A DNA stretch of 64,000 nt from Chloracidobacterium sp. GTDB taxonomy: Bacteria > Acidobacteriota > Blastocatellia > Pyrinomonadales > Pyrinomonadaceae. The position numbers and the translations under genes are program-made. Positions within the stretch are counted from its first letter, which is position 1. Each line of letters opens with the position of its first letter. The stretch spans positions 139,387-203,386 of the forward strand of contig JADJJY010000004.1 of the NCBI GenBank assembly GCA_016706275.1. The letters are read 5' to 3'. This document shows, one piece after another, positions 32,573 to 40,117 of the stretch. The notes beneath the pieces were generated by a model. It was not told the origin of the DNA. It made no database searches and saw only the letters and a list, made by a program, of their open reading frames with translations.

Positions 32573-33961
32573 TTACACCTTTATGTAGATACGTTTTCGA
32601 TACAGCAGCCACATCAAAAACAGCCACAGCAAAATAAAACTGACCGCAAACGCAAGTGAAGCGTCGATCGGGTTAAGGATAGGCAGGAACACATTCTGCA
32701 TCAACACTTTCTGGATCGAGATCAACTGCCCGTCCGCTCCTGTGACGCGATAGGCAGATATCATCCGCGCAAAAAAGCCTGTAAATACAAACAAAGCAAG
32801 AGCATTTGCCCCAAACACCTTGAACGGCCATGCCCAGAACTCGTACCCCTTGATATCGATCAGCCAATAGCAAAACCCAAGCACGAGCAACGCGAGCCCC
32901 GAGGTAGCAAGGACGTACGAGCTTGTCCACAAAGCTTTGTTCATCGGGAAATAGCTGTTCCAGATCAGGCCGAGAGCTACTAGAGTAACGCCAAAGAAAA
33001 ACAAACCACTGACCCGATTTAGGGCAGAACCGCTCGCGTAAGCGAGTGGCGAGGACGTCCCGTGCGATCCGACGCCGGTGCCACCTGCTAACGCAGGCGG
33101 TTCTGCCTTTGTCAGCCAACTGCCTGTCAACACGCCCGAGATCGTCGTCACTATCGCCGGAATCGTCGAAAGAATTCCTTCCGGATCATAAACCTTGCCG
33201 CCGCGCCAAATATGGTTTTCGGTAAGGATAAGGCGATCGATATATGCGGCGAGATTGCAGGCCTTGTCGCTAATGCTGGTCACGTCGCAGCCGGGCACGG
33301 GAATAACGGTCATCAAGAGCCAGTAGCCCAAAAGCAAGACCAGGCCGATGCCGACCTGTTGTCTCCAATTTGTATGCAGAAAAATGATCGAAGTGATGAG
33401 ATAACAAACCGCGATCCGCTGCAGAACACCAAAAATGCGCAGCGTTCCATAGTTGTACGGAACGACGTTGTAACCGGCGAGATTCATGCCCGCGATACCA
33501 AGCAGAGCCGTAACAAACAAGACCGTCGCGACCTTGTAATTTCTCAGCAACAGAAATAACAGCGACGCGCAGAACGTCAGCCAGATCAGCATCTTTAAAG
33601 GATCCGGAGCGTCGGTGGATTGAAATTGAAAGAACGGAACGACGGAGATCGCGGCTCCGAGCAGATAGATGGACGCGGCACGCGTTAAGAACTTTGTGTA
33701 TCGTCGGCTAGGTTTGTGTGTAACGAACTCGCCCTCCGCTGACGCAGAGGGTTCTGACCGGCGGCCTAACGAGATCGAGATCGAAACGCCTACGATAAAT
33801 AAGAAAAAAGGAAAGATCCAGTCGGTAGGAGTCAGGCCGTGCCATTCGGCGTGTTCGAGCGGCCAATAGACAGGGGAGCCACCGGGATTATTGACCAAAA
33901 CCATCCCCGCGATCGTCAGCCCGCGAAAAACATCTAACGAAATCAGCCTATTTTCGGCCAT
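32573..33961 (-). CDS. Polytopic acyltransferase-like membrane protein (DUF5009 / NagX-like)
   Basis: 462 residues with about ten membrane segments. N-terminus LISLDVFRGLTIAGMVLVNN and LTPTDWIFPFFLFIVGVSIS is the signature of heparan-alpha-glucosaminide N-acetyltransferase-like proteins (DUF1624/DUF5009). These are thought to acetylate sugars or glycolipids at the membrane, but function is open. Two stretches are alien insertions from repeats: SEPSASAEGE near residue 75 (33730-33759) and a pair near residue 290, AEPPALAGGTGVGSH and ASGSALNRV (33022-33107), both in loops between helices. This is the clearest case of repeats in a gene here. Confidence 0.82.
   Translation of the reverse strand: MAENRLISLDVFRGLTIAGMVLVNNPGGSPVYWPLEHAEWHGLTPTDWIFPFFLFIVGVSISISLGRRSEPSASAEGEFVTHKPSRRYTKFLTRAASIYLLGAAISVVPFFQFQSTDAPDPLKMLIWLTFCASLLFLLLRNYKVATVLFVTALLGIAGMNLAGYNVVPYNYGTLRIFGVLQRIAVCYLITSIIFLHTNWRQQVGIGLVLLLGYWLLMTVIPVPGCDVTSISDKACNLAAYIDRLILTENHIWRGGKVYDPEGILSTIPAIVTTISGVLTGSWLTKAEPPALAGGTGVGSHGTSSPLAYASGSALNRVSGLFFFGVTLVALGLIWNSYFPMNKALWTSSYVLATSGLALLVLGFCYWLIDIKGYEFWAWPFKVFGANALALFVFTGFFARMISAYRVTGADGQLISIQKVLMQNVFLPILNPIDASLAFAVSFILLWLFLMWLLYRKRIYIKV
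33022..33107. repeat. GCAGAACCGC element, inverted pair inside acyltransferase gene
   Basis: Left: ggcagaaccgctcgcgtaag (33022-33041) plus cgagtgg. Right, reversed: ggcagaaccgcctgcgttag plus caggtgg (complement of 33081-33107). The two 27-base units are inverted around a 30-base spacer; the whole block of 86 bases is in frame as AEPPALAGG...LAYASGSAL. Related single copies are at 25285-25304 and 33730-33759, and a similar pair at 42112-42190. Confidence 0.8.
33730..33759. repeat. CAGAACCCTCTGCGT element inside acyltransferase gene
   Basis: Plus strand cgccctccgctgacgcagag ggttctgacc, palindromic at the centre (ccctccgctgacgcagaggg). On the minus strand it is translated SEPSASAEGE. It is a diverged copy of the GCAGAACCGCCTGCGT element. 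Confidence 0.65.
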
Positions 33962-33967
33962 AAGATC

Positions 33968-34063
33968 TTTGCCTGCAAATAACGCGAATCAAGCGAATAA
34001 GAATTTGAGCAATTCCTCATATTCTATTTTATTCGCGTCTTTTCGCGTAATTCGCGGGCAAAA
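33968..34063. repeat. Palindromic intergenic repeat, GCGAAA family copy 4
   Basis: Arm tttgcctgcaaataacgcg with aatcaagcgaataagaat is inverted in attctattttattcgcgtc with ttttcgcgtaattcgcgggcaaaa. It contains the CGCGAA/TTCGCG motif of the family, but the outer end is TTTGCC/GGCAAA rather than TAACCGC. Confidence 0.7.
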
Positions 34064-34069
34064 GTTTTC

Positions 34070-34597
34070 TTACCAGCCTTCGCGGTCGCGAAGATGCTTA
34101 ATATGCGCCGTATGATGCAGCGAATGCCACGCGTAGAGCTCCAATGCGGCTTCGAGCGTCCATTCGCCGGTTTCGGGGTGGATGAACGACCGCTGATAGT
34201 CCTCCTCGCTCATCGATTCGAGCAAAGCGACCCAGCGGGTATGCAGCGATTCGAGCATTTTTATAGAAACGTCGATCGGCAATTTGCTATCGCCAAGCTC
34301 GGCCCAGCGCTCTTCGTAATACGGGCGAATGGTTGGCGACTCGTCTTCGGTCAATGCGAGTTTGAATCGCGTCAAGGAATTAGAATGGCTGTCGGCGAGG
34401 TGATGTACCGTCTGGCGAACCGTCCAGCCGTCGGGGCGATATCGTGTGTCGAGTTGAGCTTCGCTTAGTCCGGCGACCGCATCGGCAACCGCCTTCGGCA
34501 ATGCCCGAATTACCGCAAGTCTCGCATCGCGGGCTGCGGGTGAGATCTCAAACTCGGCGTTAAATTCACCGATAGGATAGCGTAGGTCTTGTGACAT
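34070..34597 (-). CDS. DinB/YfiT-like metal-dependent hydrolase or thiol transferase
   Basis: 175 residues, four-helix DinB fold. Three His in the expected positions: VRQTVHHLADSHSNS and AWHSLHHTAHIKHLRDREG. N-terminus YPIGEFNAEFEISPAARDA is close to YfiT/BstA, bacillithiol S-transferases of Gram-positive bacteria; in other phyla the co-substrate is unknown. Likely a cytoplasmic enzyme moving a thiol onto electrophiles. The DinB family call is firm; the substrate is not. Confidence 0.85.
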   Translation of the reverse strand: MSQDLRYPIGEFNAEFEISPAARDARLAVIRALPKAVADAVAGLSEAQLDTRYRPDGWTVRQTVHHLADSHSNSLTRFKLALTEDESPTIRPYYEERWAELGDSKLPIDVSIKMLESLHTRWVALLESMSEEDYQRSFIHPETGEWTLEAALELYAWHSLHHTAHIKHLRDREGW

Positions 34598-34614
34598 AGT
34601 TCAGATTTTACGGC

Positions 34615-35988
34615 CTATTCTCTGTAAGGGTTTTCGAACAAAGTATATTCCCTGATAAATGCGAGCTTTACCGTGCCCGTCGGGCCGTTTCTCTGTTTCG
34701 CAATTATCAATTCTGCAACCCCTTTGTTCTCATCAGTTTCGTTGTAATAATCCTCACGAAAGATAAATCCGACAACATCCGCATCCTGCTCAATACTGCC
34801 CGATTCGCGAAGATCCGACATCAAAGGCCGAGGCGGATTACGAGCTTCAGGTGCACGGGAAAGCTGAGACAGGGCAACGACAGGCACATCCAGTTCTTTT
34901 GCCAGGGCCTTTAGCTCGCGCGAGATCTGCGAAACCTCTTGCTGACGATTTTCGCTGCGGCGGCCGCTGCTGTTGCCACCCATAAGTTGGAGATAATCGA
35001 CGACGATCAGATCGATCTGTTTTTGCTCGGCCGCCAGGCGGCGGCATTTTGCACGCATCTCAAGCACCGAAATGCCGGGCGAATCATCGATAAATATCCG
35101 TGCATCCGAAAGCGTGCCGATCGCGTGGGCAAGATTTTCCCATTCTTTGCCCATCAGATGCCCCGTGCGAAAACGGTGGGCGTTAATTTTCGCCTCGCTG
35201 CTGAGCATACGGGTTACAAGCTGCTCTTTCGACATTTCGAGTGAGAAAACAGCCACGACCGCATTCGATTTGACAGCCGCATTTTGAGCTAAATTTAGAC
35301 AAAACGCAGTCTTTCCCATCGACGGACGTCCGGCGATAATGACCAGATCGGTCCGCTGCAAACCTGAAGTAAGATCATCAAGCTCATAAAATCCCGTCGA
35401 AAGGCCCGTTATTCCATGACCGGAACCGTTAGCGGCGTGTTCTTTAACGCGGGCGAGCACCCGATCGGAAATTGGCCCGATACGAGAAAAACTTTGATTC
35501 GTCCGGGCTTCAGCAAGAGCAAAGATCGCCTGCTCGGCGCGGTCGAGTATGATCTCGGAATCTTCTTCTTCGGCCAAGGCCTCGCCTGTGATCGAGTTGC
35601 ACGTCCGGATCAGCGTGCGAATGACCGATTTGTCACGGACGACCTTGATGTATTCCTTGACATTAGAAAAATGCGGCAGGCCAAATGTCAGATTTGTGAT
35701 CGTCGTAATGCCGCCGATCGAATCGAGCGAACCTTCTTTTTTCAATTCCTCGCCGATCAGGATCGGGTCGATCTGAGTCTGCTTTTCAAACAGAGCAATC
35801 ATCGCGGCGAAGACGCGGCGGTTTAGCGGCGAGTAAAAATCCTCGGGTTTAAGATGCTCGACAGCCTGTGCGATGACCGAGTTATCAAGCAATATCGCAC
35901 CCAAAATAACGCGCTCGCTCTCTTCGCTCGAGGGTAAAGGCTTTTCGAGATACTGCTCTCGTCGATTGTCGGGAAAAACACTTGCCAT
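34615..35988 (-). CDS. dnaB: Replicative DNA helicase
   Basis: 457 residues. N-terminal DnaB domain (SSEESERVILGAILLDN) and RecA-like C-terminal domain with Walker A AGRPSMGKTAFCLN, Walker B DLIVVDYLQLMGG and R-finger region SDLRESGSIEQDADVVGFI. It forms the hexameric ring that unwinds DNA at the replication fork. No intein is present. The order rpsF-rpsR-rplI-dnaB on one strand is common in bacteria. Confidence 0.96.
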   Translation of the reverse strand: MASVFPDNRREQYLEKPLPSSEESERVILGAILLDNSVIAQAVEHLKPEDFYSPLNRRVFAAMIALFEKQTQIDPILIGEELKKEGSLDSIGGITTITNLTFGLPHFSNVKEYIKVVRDKSVIRTLIRTCNSITGEALAEEEDSEIILDRAEQAIFALAEARTNQSFSRIGPISDRVLARVKEHAANGSGHGITGLSTGFYELDDLTSGLQRTDLVIIAGRPSMGKTAFCLNLAQNAAVKSNAVVAVFSLEMSKEQLVTRMLSSEAKINAHRFRTGHLMGKEWENLAHAIGTLSDARIFIDDSPGISVLEMRAKCRRLAAEQKQIDLIVVDYLQLMGGNSSGRRSENRQQEVSQISRELKALAKELDVPVVALSQLSRAPEARNPPRPLMSDLRESGSIEQDADVVGFIFREDYYNETDENKGVAELIIAKQRNGPTGTVKLAFIREYTLFENPYRE

Positions 35989-36111
35989 TTTGATGAAAAT
36001 TCTTGTTGAGTGATGCTAATTTTAGCCACAAAAAACGGCCTTGTCTAAAGGCCGATATCGAAAGTTGGTAACCCTAAATAAAGCGGATATTTACGGTAGG
36101 TCAATTAGAAT

Positions 36112-36175
36112 TTAACCGCGAAAAACGCGAAATACCCGAAAACAATATTCGTATATTTCGCTCTTTTCGCGGTTA
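36112..36175. repeat. Palindromic intergenic repeat, GCGAAA family copy 5
   Basis: Arms ttaaccgcgaaaaacgcgaa (36112 onward) and tatttcgctcttttcgcggt (ending ta at 36175) pair well. This is the cleanest copy and defines the consensus TTAACCGCGAAAAACGCGAA. It lies between rplI and dnaB. Confidence 0.8.
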
Positions 36176-36189
36176 GATCTTACCTGTAT

Positions 36190-36786
36190 TTAGGCAGCAG
36201 CTTCGTCTTCGGCAGGTGCTTCGTCAGCAACAACCTCTTCTGCAACTGTTTCCTCAGCAACCGGAGAGGCTTCTTCAGCCTTGACTTCTTCGGCCTTGGC
36301 CTTTTTCTTGTCTTCTTTGACCGGCATTTCGCCGCCTTCGGCGGTGACGGTTACAGGCACAGCCAATGTCACTTCGCGATGAAGTTTGACGTTGACGGTG
36401 TATTCGCCCGTTTCCTTGATCGCATCTTTAAGCGAAATGCGGCGGCGGTCGATCTCGTAACCCTTGGCCTGAAGAGCCTCGGCGATATCCATCGACGTGA
36501 CCGAACCAAAAAGCTGGCCGTGGTCGCCCGATTTGCGTTCGAAGGTGAGCGAAATGCTCGCCATCTGATCGCGTTGGGCGTCAGCGGTCGCCTTTTCAAC
36601 AGCTGCTCTTTTTAAGAGTGCCTCTCTTTCCTGATCGATCTGTTTGACGTTGCCCTTGGTCGCGAGCGTCGCAAAACCCTGCGGCAGCAGGTAGTTGCGA
36701 GCGTAACCGGCCTTGACCTTGACGATCTCGCCGCGGCCGCCAAGATTATCGATATCTTCGCGTAATAAAACTGTAGTATTTGCCAT
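36190..36786 (-). CDS. rplI: 50S ribosomal protein L9 with acidic tail
   Basis: 198 residues. The N-terminal domain TVLLREDIDNLGGRGEIVKV, VKAGYARNYLLPQGFATLAT and the C-terminal domain (TFERKSGDHGQLFGSVTSMD) are typical L9. After residue 150 the protein adds about 45 residues rich in Glu, Ala and Lys (KAKAEEVKAEEASP), not found in E. coli L9. L9 binds 23S rRNA and influences translation fidelity. It belongs to the rpsF-rpsR-rplI cluster. Confidence 0.96.
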   Translation of the reverse strand: MANTTVLLREDIDNLGGRGEIVKVKAGYARNYLLPQGFATLATKGNVKQIDQEREALLKRAAVEKATADAQRDQMASISLTFERKSGDHGQLFGSVTSMDIAEALQAKGYEIDRRRISLKDAIKETGEYTVNVKLHREVTLAVPVTVTAEGGEMPVKEDKKKAKAEEVKAEEASPVAEETVAEEVVADEAPAEDEAAA

Positions 36787-36876
36787 TATATTTCCTTTGC
36801 GGAGGCCCGAGCGTTAGCAAGGGCGGAACATCCGACTTGAGTGATACGCCCTTACTCGACGAAGGGCTTCTTCAAT

Positions 36877-37161
36877 TTAATCATCTACGAACGGCAGCAT
36901 TGCCATCGAACGCGCACGCTTGATCGCTTTGGCGACGCGGCGCTGATCCTTAGCGGTGATGCCCGATATACGGCGCGGCATGATCTTGCCGCGTTCCGGC
37001 ACGAACTCTCTCAAAAGATCGACATCTTTCCAATCGACATAGTCCGGCACCATGTTGCGCGGGCGGCGGCGCTGATATCGACGCGGGCGGTCGCCAATTA
37101 CGTCTTCGCCGACGCCTAAACCACCGCGGTCATCCATTATTTCCATTTCATTATCTGCCAT
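36877..37161 (-). CDS. rpsR: 30S ribosomal protein S18
   Basis: 94 residues. The C-terminal core (YVDWKDVDLLREFVPERGKI, RRISGITAKDQRRVAKAIKR and ARSMAMLPF) is a standard S18. The N-terminal 25 residues are longer than in E. coli and acidic (MADNEMEIMDDRGGLGVGED). It binds S6 in the platform of the small subunit, and the gene directly follows rpsF (24-base gap), which fits a common operon. No second zinc-binding form is seen. Confidence 0.95.
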   Translation of the reverse strand: MADNEMEIMDDRGGLGVGEDVIGDRPRRYQRRRPRNMVPDYVDWKDVDLLREFVPERGKIMPRRISGITAKDQRRVAKAIKRARSMAMLPFVDD

Positions 37162-37185
37162 AACTTTTCTCCTCGGTCTCAGCGG

Positions 37186-37602
37186 TTAAGCCTCAGCCTC
37201 TACCTCCGCTGTATCGGTTGTCTCACCCGCTTCCGCCGTTGCACGGAACGTTGCACGCTTTGCTGCCTTCGCCTCACGTTTGTTACGGAGCTTTTCAGCT
37301 TTTTTACGATCCTCATCGACGCGGACGGTGATGTAACGCAAGACCATATCGTTGACACGCATACGGCGTTCGAGTTCCAGGATCTCTTGTCCCGATCCCT
37401 GTATCTCAAAGAGCACATAGTGGCCGGTGTTCTTTTTCTGGATCGGATAAGCAAGGTCTTTCATACCGATATCATCCATACGGATGACCTCGCCGCCCTC
37501 TTTTTCGATCAATTTTGCGACAGCGTCGTTCAATTTTTCGATCTTATCGGCTTCCGTTGCCGGATCGACGATATACATTACTTCGTACGTTCTGTTTCCC
37601 AT
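37186..37602 (-). CDS. rpsF: 30S ribosomal protein S6
   Basis: 138 residues. Motifs MYIVDPATEADKIEKLNDAV, KDLAYPIQKKNTGHYVLFEI and RMRVNDMVLRYITVRVDED are S6. A basic then acidic extension (KNRKEAKAAKRATFRATAEA, GETTDTAEVEAEA) of about 35 residues ends the protein. S6 pairs with S18 in the 30S subunit. AAAGGAG precedes the ATG. It is the first gene of the rpsF-rpsR-rplI-dnaB run. Confidence 0.94.
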   Translation of the reverse strand: MGNRTYEVMYIVDPATEADKIEKLNDAVAKLIEKEGGEVIRMDDIGMKDLAYPIQKKNTGHYVLFEIQGSGQEILELERRMRVNDMVLRYITVRVDEDRKKAEKLRNKREAKAAKRATFRATAEAGETTDTAEVEAEA

Positions 37603-37677
37603 TTATTTCCTATCTCCTTTCGGTTACAAACCTCATCTTCAACTGAGATGAAGTAAGGATTCTCTATAATTCAAAAG

Positions 37678-38256
37678 CTAATTAAATCTCGCCATCGCCG
37701 CGTCCACACCATCCGTAATGATGCACCCCACGGCGTCGGCGGCTATATCCAATGTCTTATCAAGCGTTTCGGCATCGCCCTTGGCGAAATTTTCCAAAAC
37801 GAACCGGCTCGCATCCGCTACCGGATGCTCCGGCTGAATTCCTATCCGCAATCGGATAAATTCCTGTGTTTTCAAACAATCGATGATCGATCTCAGGCCG
37901 TTTTGCCCGCCGTGCGAACCCTGCGGACGGATCCGCATCGTTCCAAATGGTAACGCCAGATCGTCCGAAATGACGATCAGCCGTTTGACCGACCTATCGC
38001 TTTTCGCGATCAGGCAGCTAACCGATTCGCCGCTCAGGTTCATGAACGTCTGTGGCTTGGCCAACTCGACCGTTTGATTGTCAATAATGCCGCGTCCTAT
38101 CAACGCTCTGCATTCATCACGTTTGACCTGCGTCTGCAACCGGCCCGCAAGCATATCCACGAGCATAAACCCGAGATTGTGCCGCGATTTTTCATATTGC
38201 GGACCCGGATTTCCGAGCCCGACAACGAGCCAATTGGTTGCGTCCGCGTCGGTCAA
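37678..38256 (-). CDS. pth: Peptidyl-tRNA hydrolase
   Basis: 192 residues. The signature VGLGNPGPQYEKSRHNLGFM carries the catalytic His; PQTFMNLSGESV and DDLALPFGTMRIRPQGSHGG with QNGLRSIIDCL are also conserved. It frees tRNA from peptidyl-tRNA that drops off ribosomes. The gene starts directly after the L25 stop (adjacent bases 38257/38256), a common ctc-pth pairing with possible translational coupling. Complete length. Confidence 0.96.
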   Translation of the reverse strand: MTDADATNWLVVGLGNPGPQYEKSRHNLGFMLVDMLAGRLQTQVKRDECRALIGRGIIDNQTVELAKPQTFMNLSGESVSCLIAKSDRSVKRLIVISDDLALPFGTMRIRPQGSHGGQNGLRSIIDCLKTQEFIRLRIGIQPEHPVADASRFVLENFAKGDAETLDKTLDIAADAVGCIITDGVDAAMARFN

Positions 38257-38910
38257 TTATTCACCGCCGTCGGCTTCAGGTTCAGCAGGAGCCTCGCCAA
38301 TGACTTCAGGCTGTGCACCAGCTTCGATCTGCGGTTCGGCCTCAGCTTCGCTTACCGTGATGATCGTAGCGACGACCGTCTCAGGGCTGTCGTGGATCTC
38401 GATACCAGCTCCAACCTTAAGGTCAGAAACGTGGATCGAACTTCCTGCTTCCAGATCGGTCACATCGACATCGATCGACTCAGGCGTATTTGCCGGTTCG
38501 CAAAGCACTTTGATCTCACGCATTACCTGCGTCAGCACGGCACCAACTTCCTGGAGGCCAATTGCATGGCCGGTCAGATGGATGGCAACGGTCATCTCGA
38601 TCTTTTCGCCCTTGGCAAATCTTCGCAGGTCGGCATGGATCAGACGGCCCCTAACGGCGTCGATCTGACGATCCTGGAAAATGACATCATTGACACCCTG
38701 GCCCTCGATATCGAGTCCAAACACGGTGTTGACGCCCGAATCCGAACGGATGATCGCCGCCAGATCTTTTAACTCTGCCGTCGCCGCAAAACTCTCAGTA
38801 CCACCGCCATAGACGATGACCGGAATCTTGCCCTCAGCACGCAGCCGACGATTCTCATTCTTACCGCGTGTGTCACGCTGTACTGCTTTTACAATTACTT
38901 TTTCTGCCAT
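38257..38910 (-). CDS. rplY: 50S ribosomal protein L25 (general stress protein Ctc)
   Basis: 217 residues: long form with the L25 domain (1-95; KVIVKAVQRDTRGKNENRRL, KIPVIVYGGGTE) and the TL5/Ctc C-terminal beta-domain (RRFAKGEKIEMTVAIHLTGH, VLCEPANTPESIDVDVTDLE). The last about 30 residues are acidic (EAEAEPQIEAGAQPEVIGEA). L25 binds 5S rRNA. It is followed directly by pth and preceded by a text-like repeat before prs. Confidence 0.95.
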   Translation of the reverse strand: MAEKVIVKAVQRDTRGKNENRRLRAEGKIPVIVYGGGTESFAATAELKDLAAIIRSDSGVNTVFGLDIEGQGVNDVIFQDRQIDAVRGRLIHADLRRFAKGEKIEMTVAIHLTGHAIGLQEVGAVLTQVMREIKVLCEPANTPESIDVDVTDLEAGSSIHVSDLKVGAGIEIHDSPETVVATIITVSEAEAEPQIEAGAQPEVIGEAPAEPEADGGE

Positions 38911-38919
38911 AATTTTAGT

Positions 38920-38998
38920 TAGTGGACAGTGACCGGTGACCGGTGGTCAGCAAGATCAGATCTTAATCTGACCACTAACCACTGACCACTGACCACTA
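38920..38998. repeat. GGTCAGTGGTCAG text-like inverted repeat between prs and rplY
   Basis: Left arm (38920-38950) agtggacagtgaccggtgac, cggtggtcag; right arm (38970-38998) ctgaccactaaccactgacc, actgaccacta. Both consist of 7-base units (AGTGACC, GGTGACC, ACTGACC). It fills the gap between the prs stop and the rplY promoter region. Confidence 0.78.
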
Positions 38999-39955
38999 TC
39001 AAATAAACAGCGACGAAACACTCGTCTCGTCATGTATCGACCTGATCGCCGAAGCCAGCAGCTCGGCGACGCTCAAAACTTCGATCTTGCCACCCTTGAC
39101 CAGCGGCATTCCGTTGTCGCTGATGGGGATGGTGTTGGTCACGATGACCTTTTTCAAATACGATCCGCTGATATTTTCAACCGCTTTGCCCGATAGCACA
39201 CCGTGCGTGAAACACGCCGAGATCTCATTGGCACCTGCTTCGTGTAACGCCTCAGCAACCTTGCAAATGGTGCCGCCGGTATCGCACATATCGTCGATTA
39301 TCAAACAGTTTTTGCCGCTGACATCACCGACAATGTTCATCACATCGGCTTCGTTCGCACGTTCGCGGCGTTTGTCGCAAAGTGCAAGCCCCGCACCGAG
39401 ACGCTTTGCGTATGCCCGTGCACGCTCTGCCCCGCCGGTGTCAGGTGCAACGACGATCAGATTTTCGATCGGATTCGCCTTAAAATAATCAACCACGATC
39501 GGTGCCGCATAAAGGTGATCTACAGGGATATCAAAAAAACCTTGTATCTGCGACGCGTGCAGATCTATCGTCAAAACACGCTGTGCACCCGCCTTAGTTA
39601 TCAAATTTGCGACGAGCTTTGCGGCGATCGGCACTCTCGGACGATCTTTTTTATCGGACCGTGCGTAACCAAAATACGGGATCACAGCAGTAACACGCTC
39701 GGCCGAAGCCCTGACGAAGGTGTCGATCATGATCAACAGCTCCATCAAATGGCGATCAGACGGCGGGCACGTCGGTTGGACGATAAATACGTCATGACCG
39801 CGGACATTTTCCTCGATCTGAAAATTAAACTCGCCGTCCGAAAACCGCTCGGTGCTCGCTTTTCCCAGTTCAATACCAAGCTGCCCACATATCTCAGCCG
39901 CAAGCTCGCGATTGGCATTACCCGAAAATATTTTGATCTTTCCCGTTACGCTCAT
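38999..39955 (-). CDS. prs: Ribose-phosphate pyrophosphokinase
   Basis: 318 residues. KIFSGNANRELAAEICGQLG, FVRASAERVTAVIPYFGYAR, KKDRPRVPIAAKLVANLI, and the PRPP loop NCLIIDDMCDTGGTICKVAE are characteristic of class I PRPP synthases. It makes PRPP from ribose 5-phosphate and ATP for nucleotide, His and Trp synthesis. Preceded upstream by tRNA-Gln and its terminator. Full length. Confidence 0.97.
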   Translation of the reverse strand: MSVTGKIKIFSGNANRELAAEICGQLGIELGKASTERFSDGEFNFQIEENVRGHDVFIVQPTCPPSDRHLMELLIMIDTFVRASAERVTAVIPYFGYARSDKKDRPRVPIAAKLVANLITKAGAQRVLTIDLHASQIQGFFDIPVDHLYAAPIVVDYFKANPIENLIVVAPDTGGAERARAYAKRLGAGLALCDKRRERANEADVMNIVGDVSGKNCLIIDDMCDTGGTICKVAEALHEAGANEISACFTHGVLSGKAVENISGSYLKKVIVTNTIPISDNGMPLVKGGKIEVLSVAELLASAIRSIHDETSVSSLFI

Positions 39956-39963
39956 GGTTCGAA

Positions 39964-40000
39964 ATAAAAAACGGACGACCCCACCATAGATCGTCCGTCA
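39964..40000 (-). terminator. Intrinsic terminator after tRNA-Gln(UUG)
   Basis: On the minus strand ACGGACGA, loop of about 12 bases, TCGTCCGT then TTTTTTATTT. It follows the tRNA-Gln gene and lies before prs, so the tRNA can be made without reading into prs; it could also regulate prs in its leader. Confidence 0.75.
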
Positions 40001-40011
40001 TTACTTCTAAT

Positions 40012-40086
40012 TGGCTGGGGCGGGAGGACTCGAACCTACGAATGCCGGATCCAAAGACCGGTGCCTTACCACTTGGCTACGCCCCA
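40012..40086 (-). tRNA. tRNA-Gln (anticodon UUG)
   Basis: Minus strand TGGGGCG at the 5' end pairs with CGCCCCA; D arm AGCCAAGTGGTAAGGC, anticodon stem CCGGT/TCCGG with loop CTTTGGA (anticodon UUG, reads CAA), T arm AGGTTCGAGTCCT, and encoded GCCA end. 75 bases. A second glutamine tRNA lies at 28761-28834 with anticodon CUG. Confidence 0.93.
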
Positions 40087-40117
40087 ATGCGAATTAAAGA
40101 AACTGATCGGAAACAAC

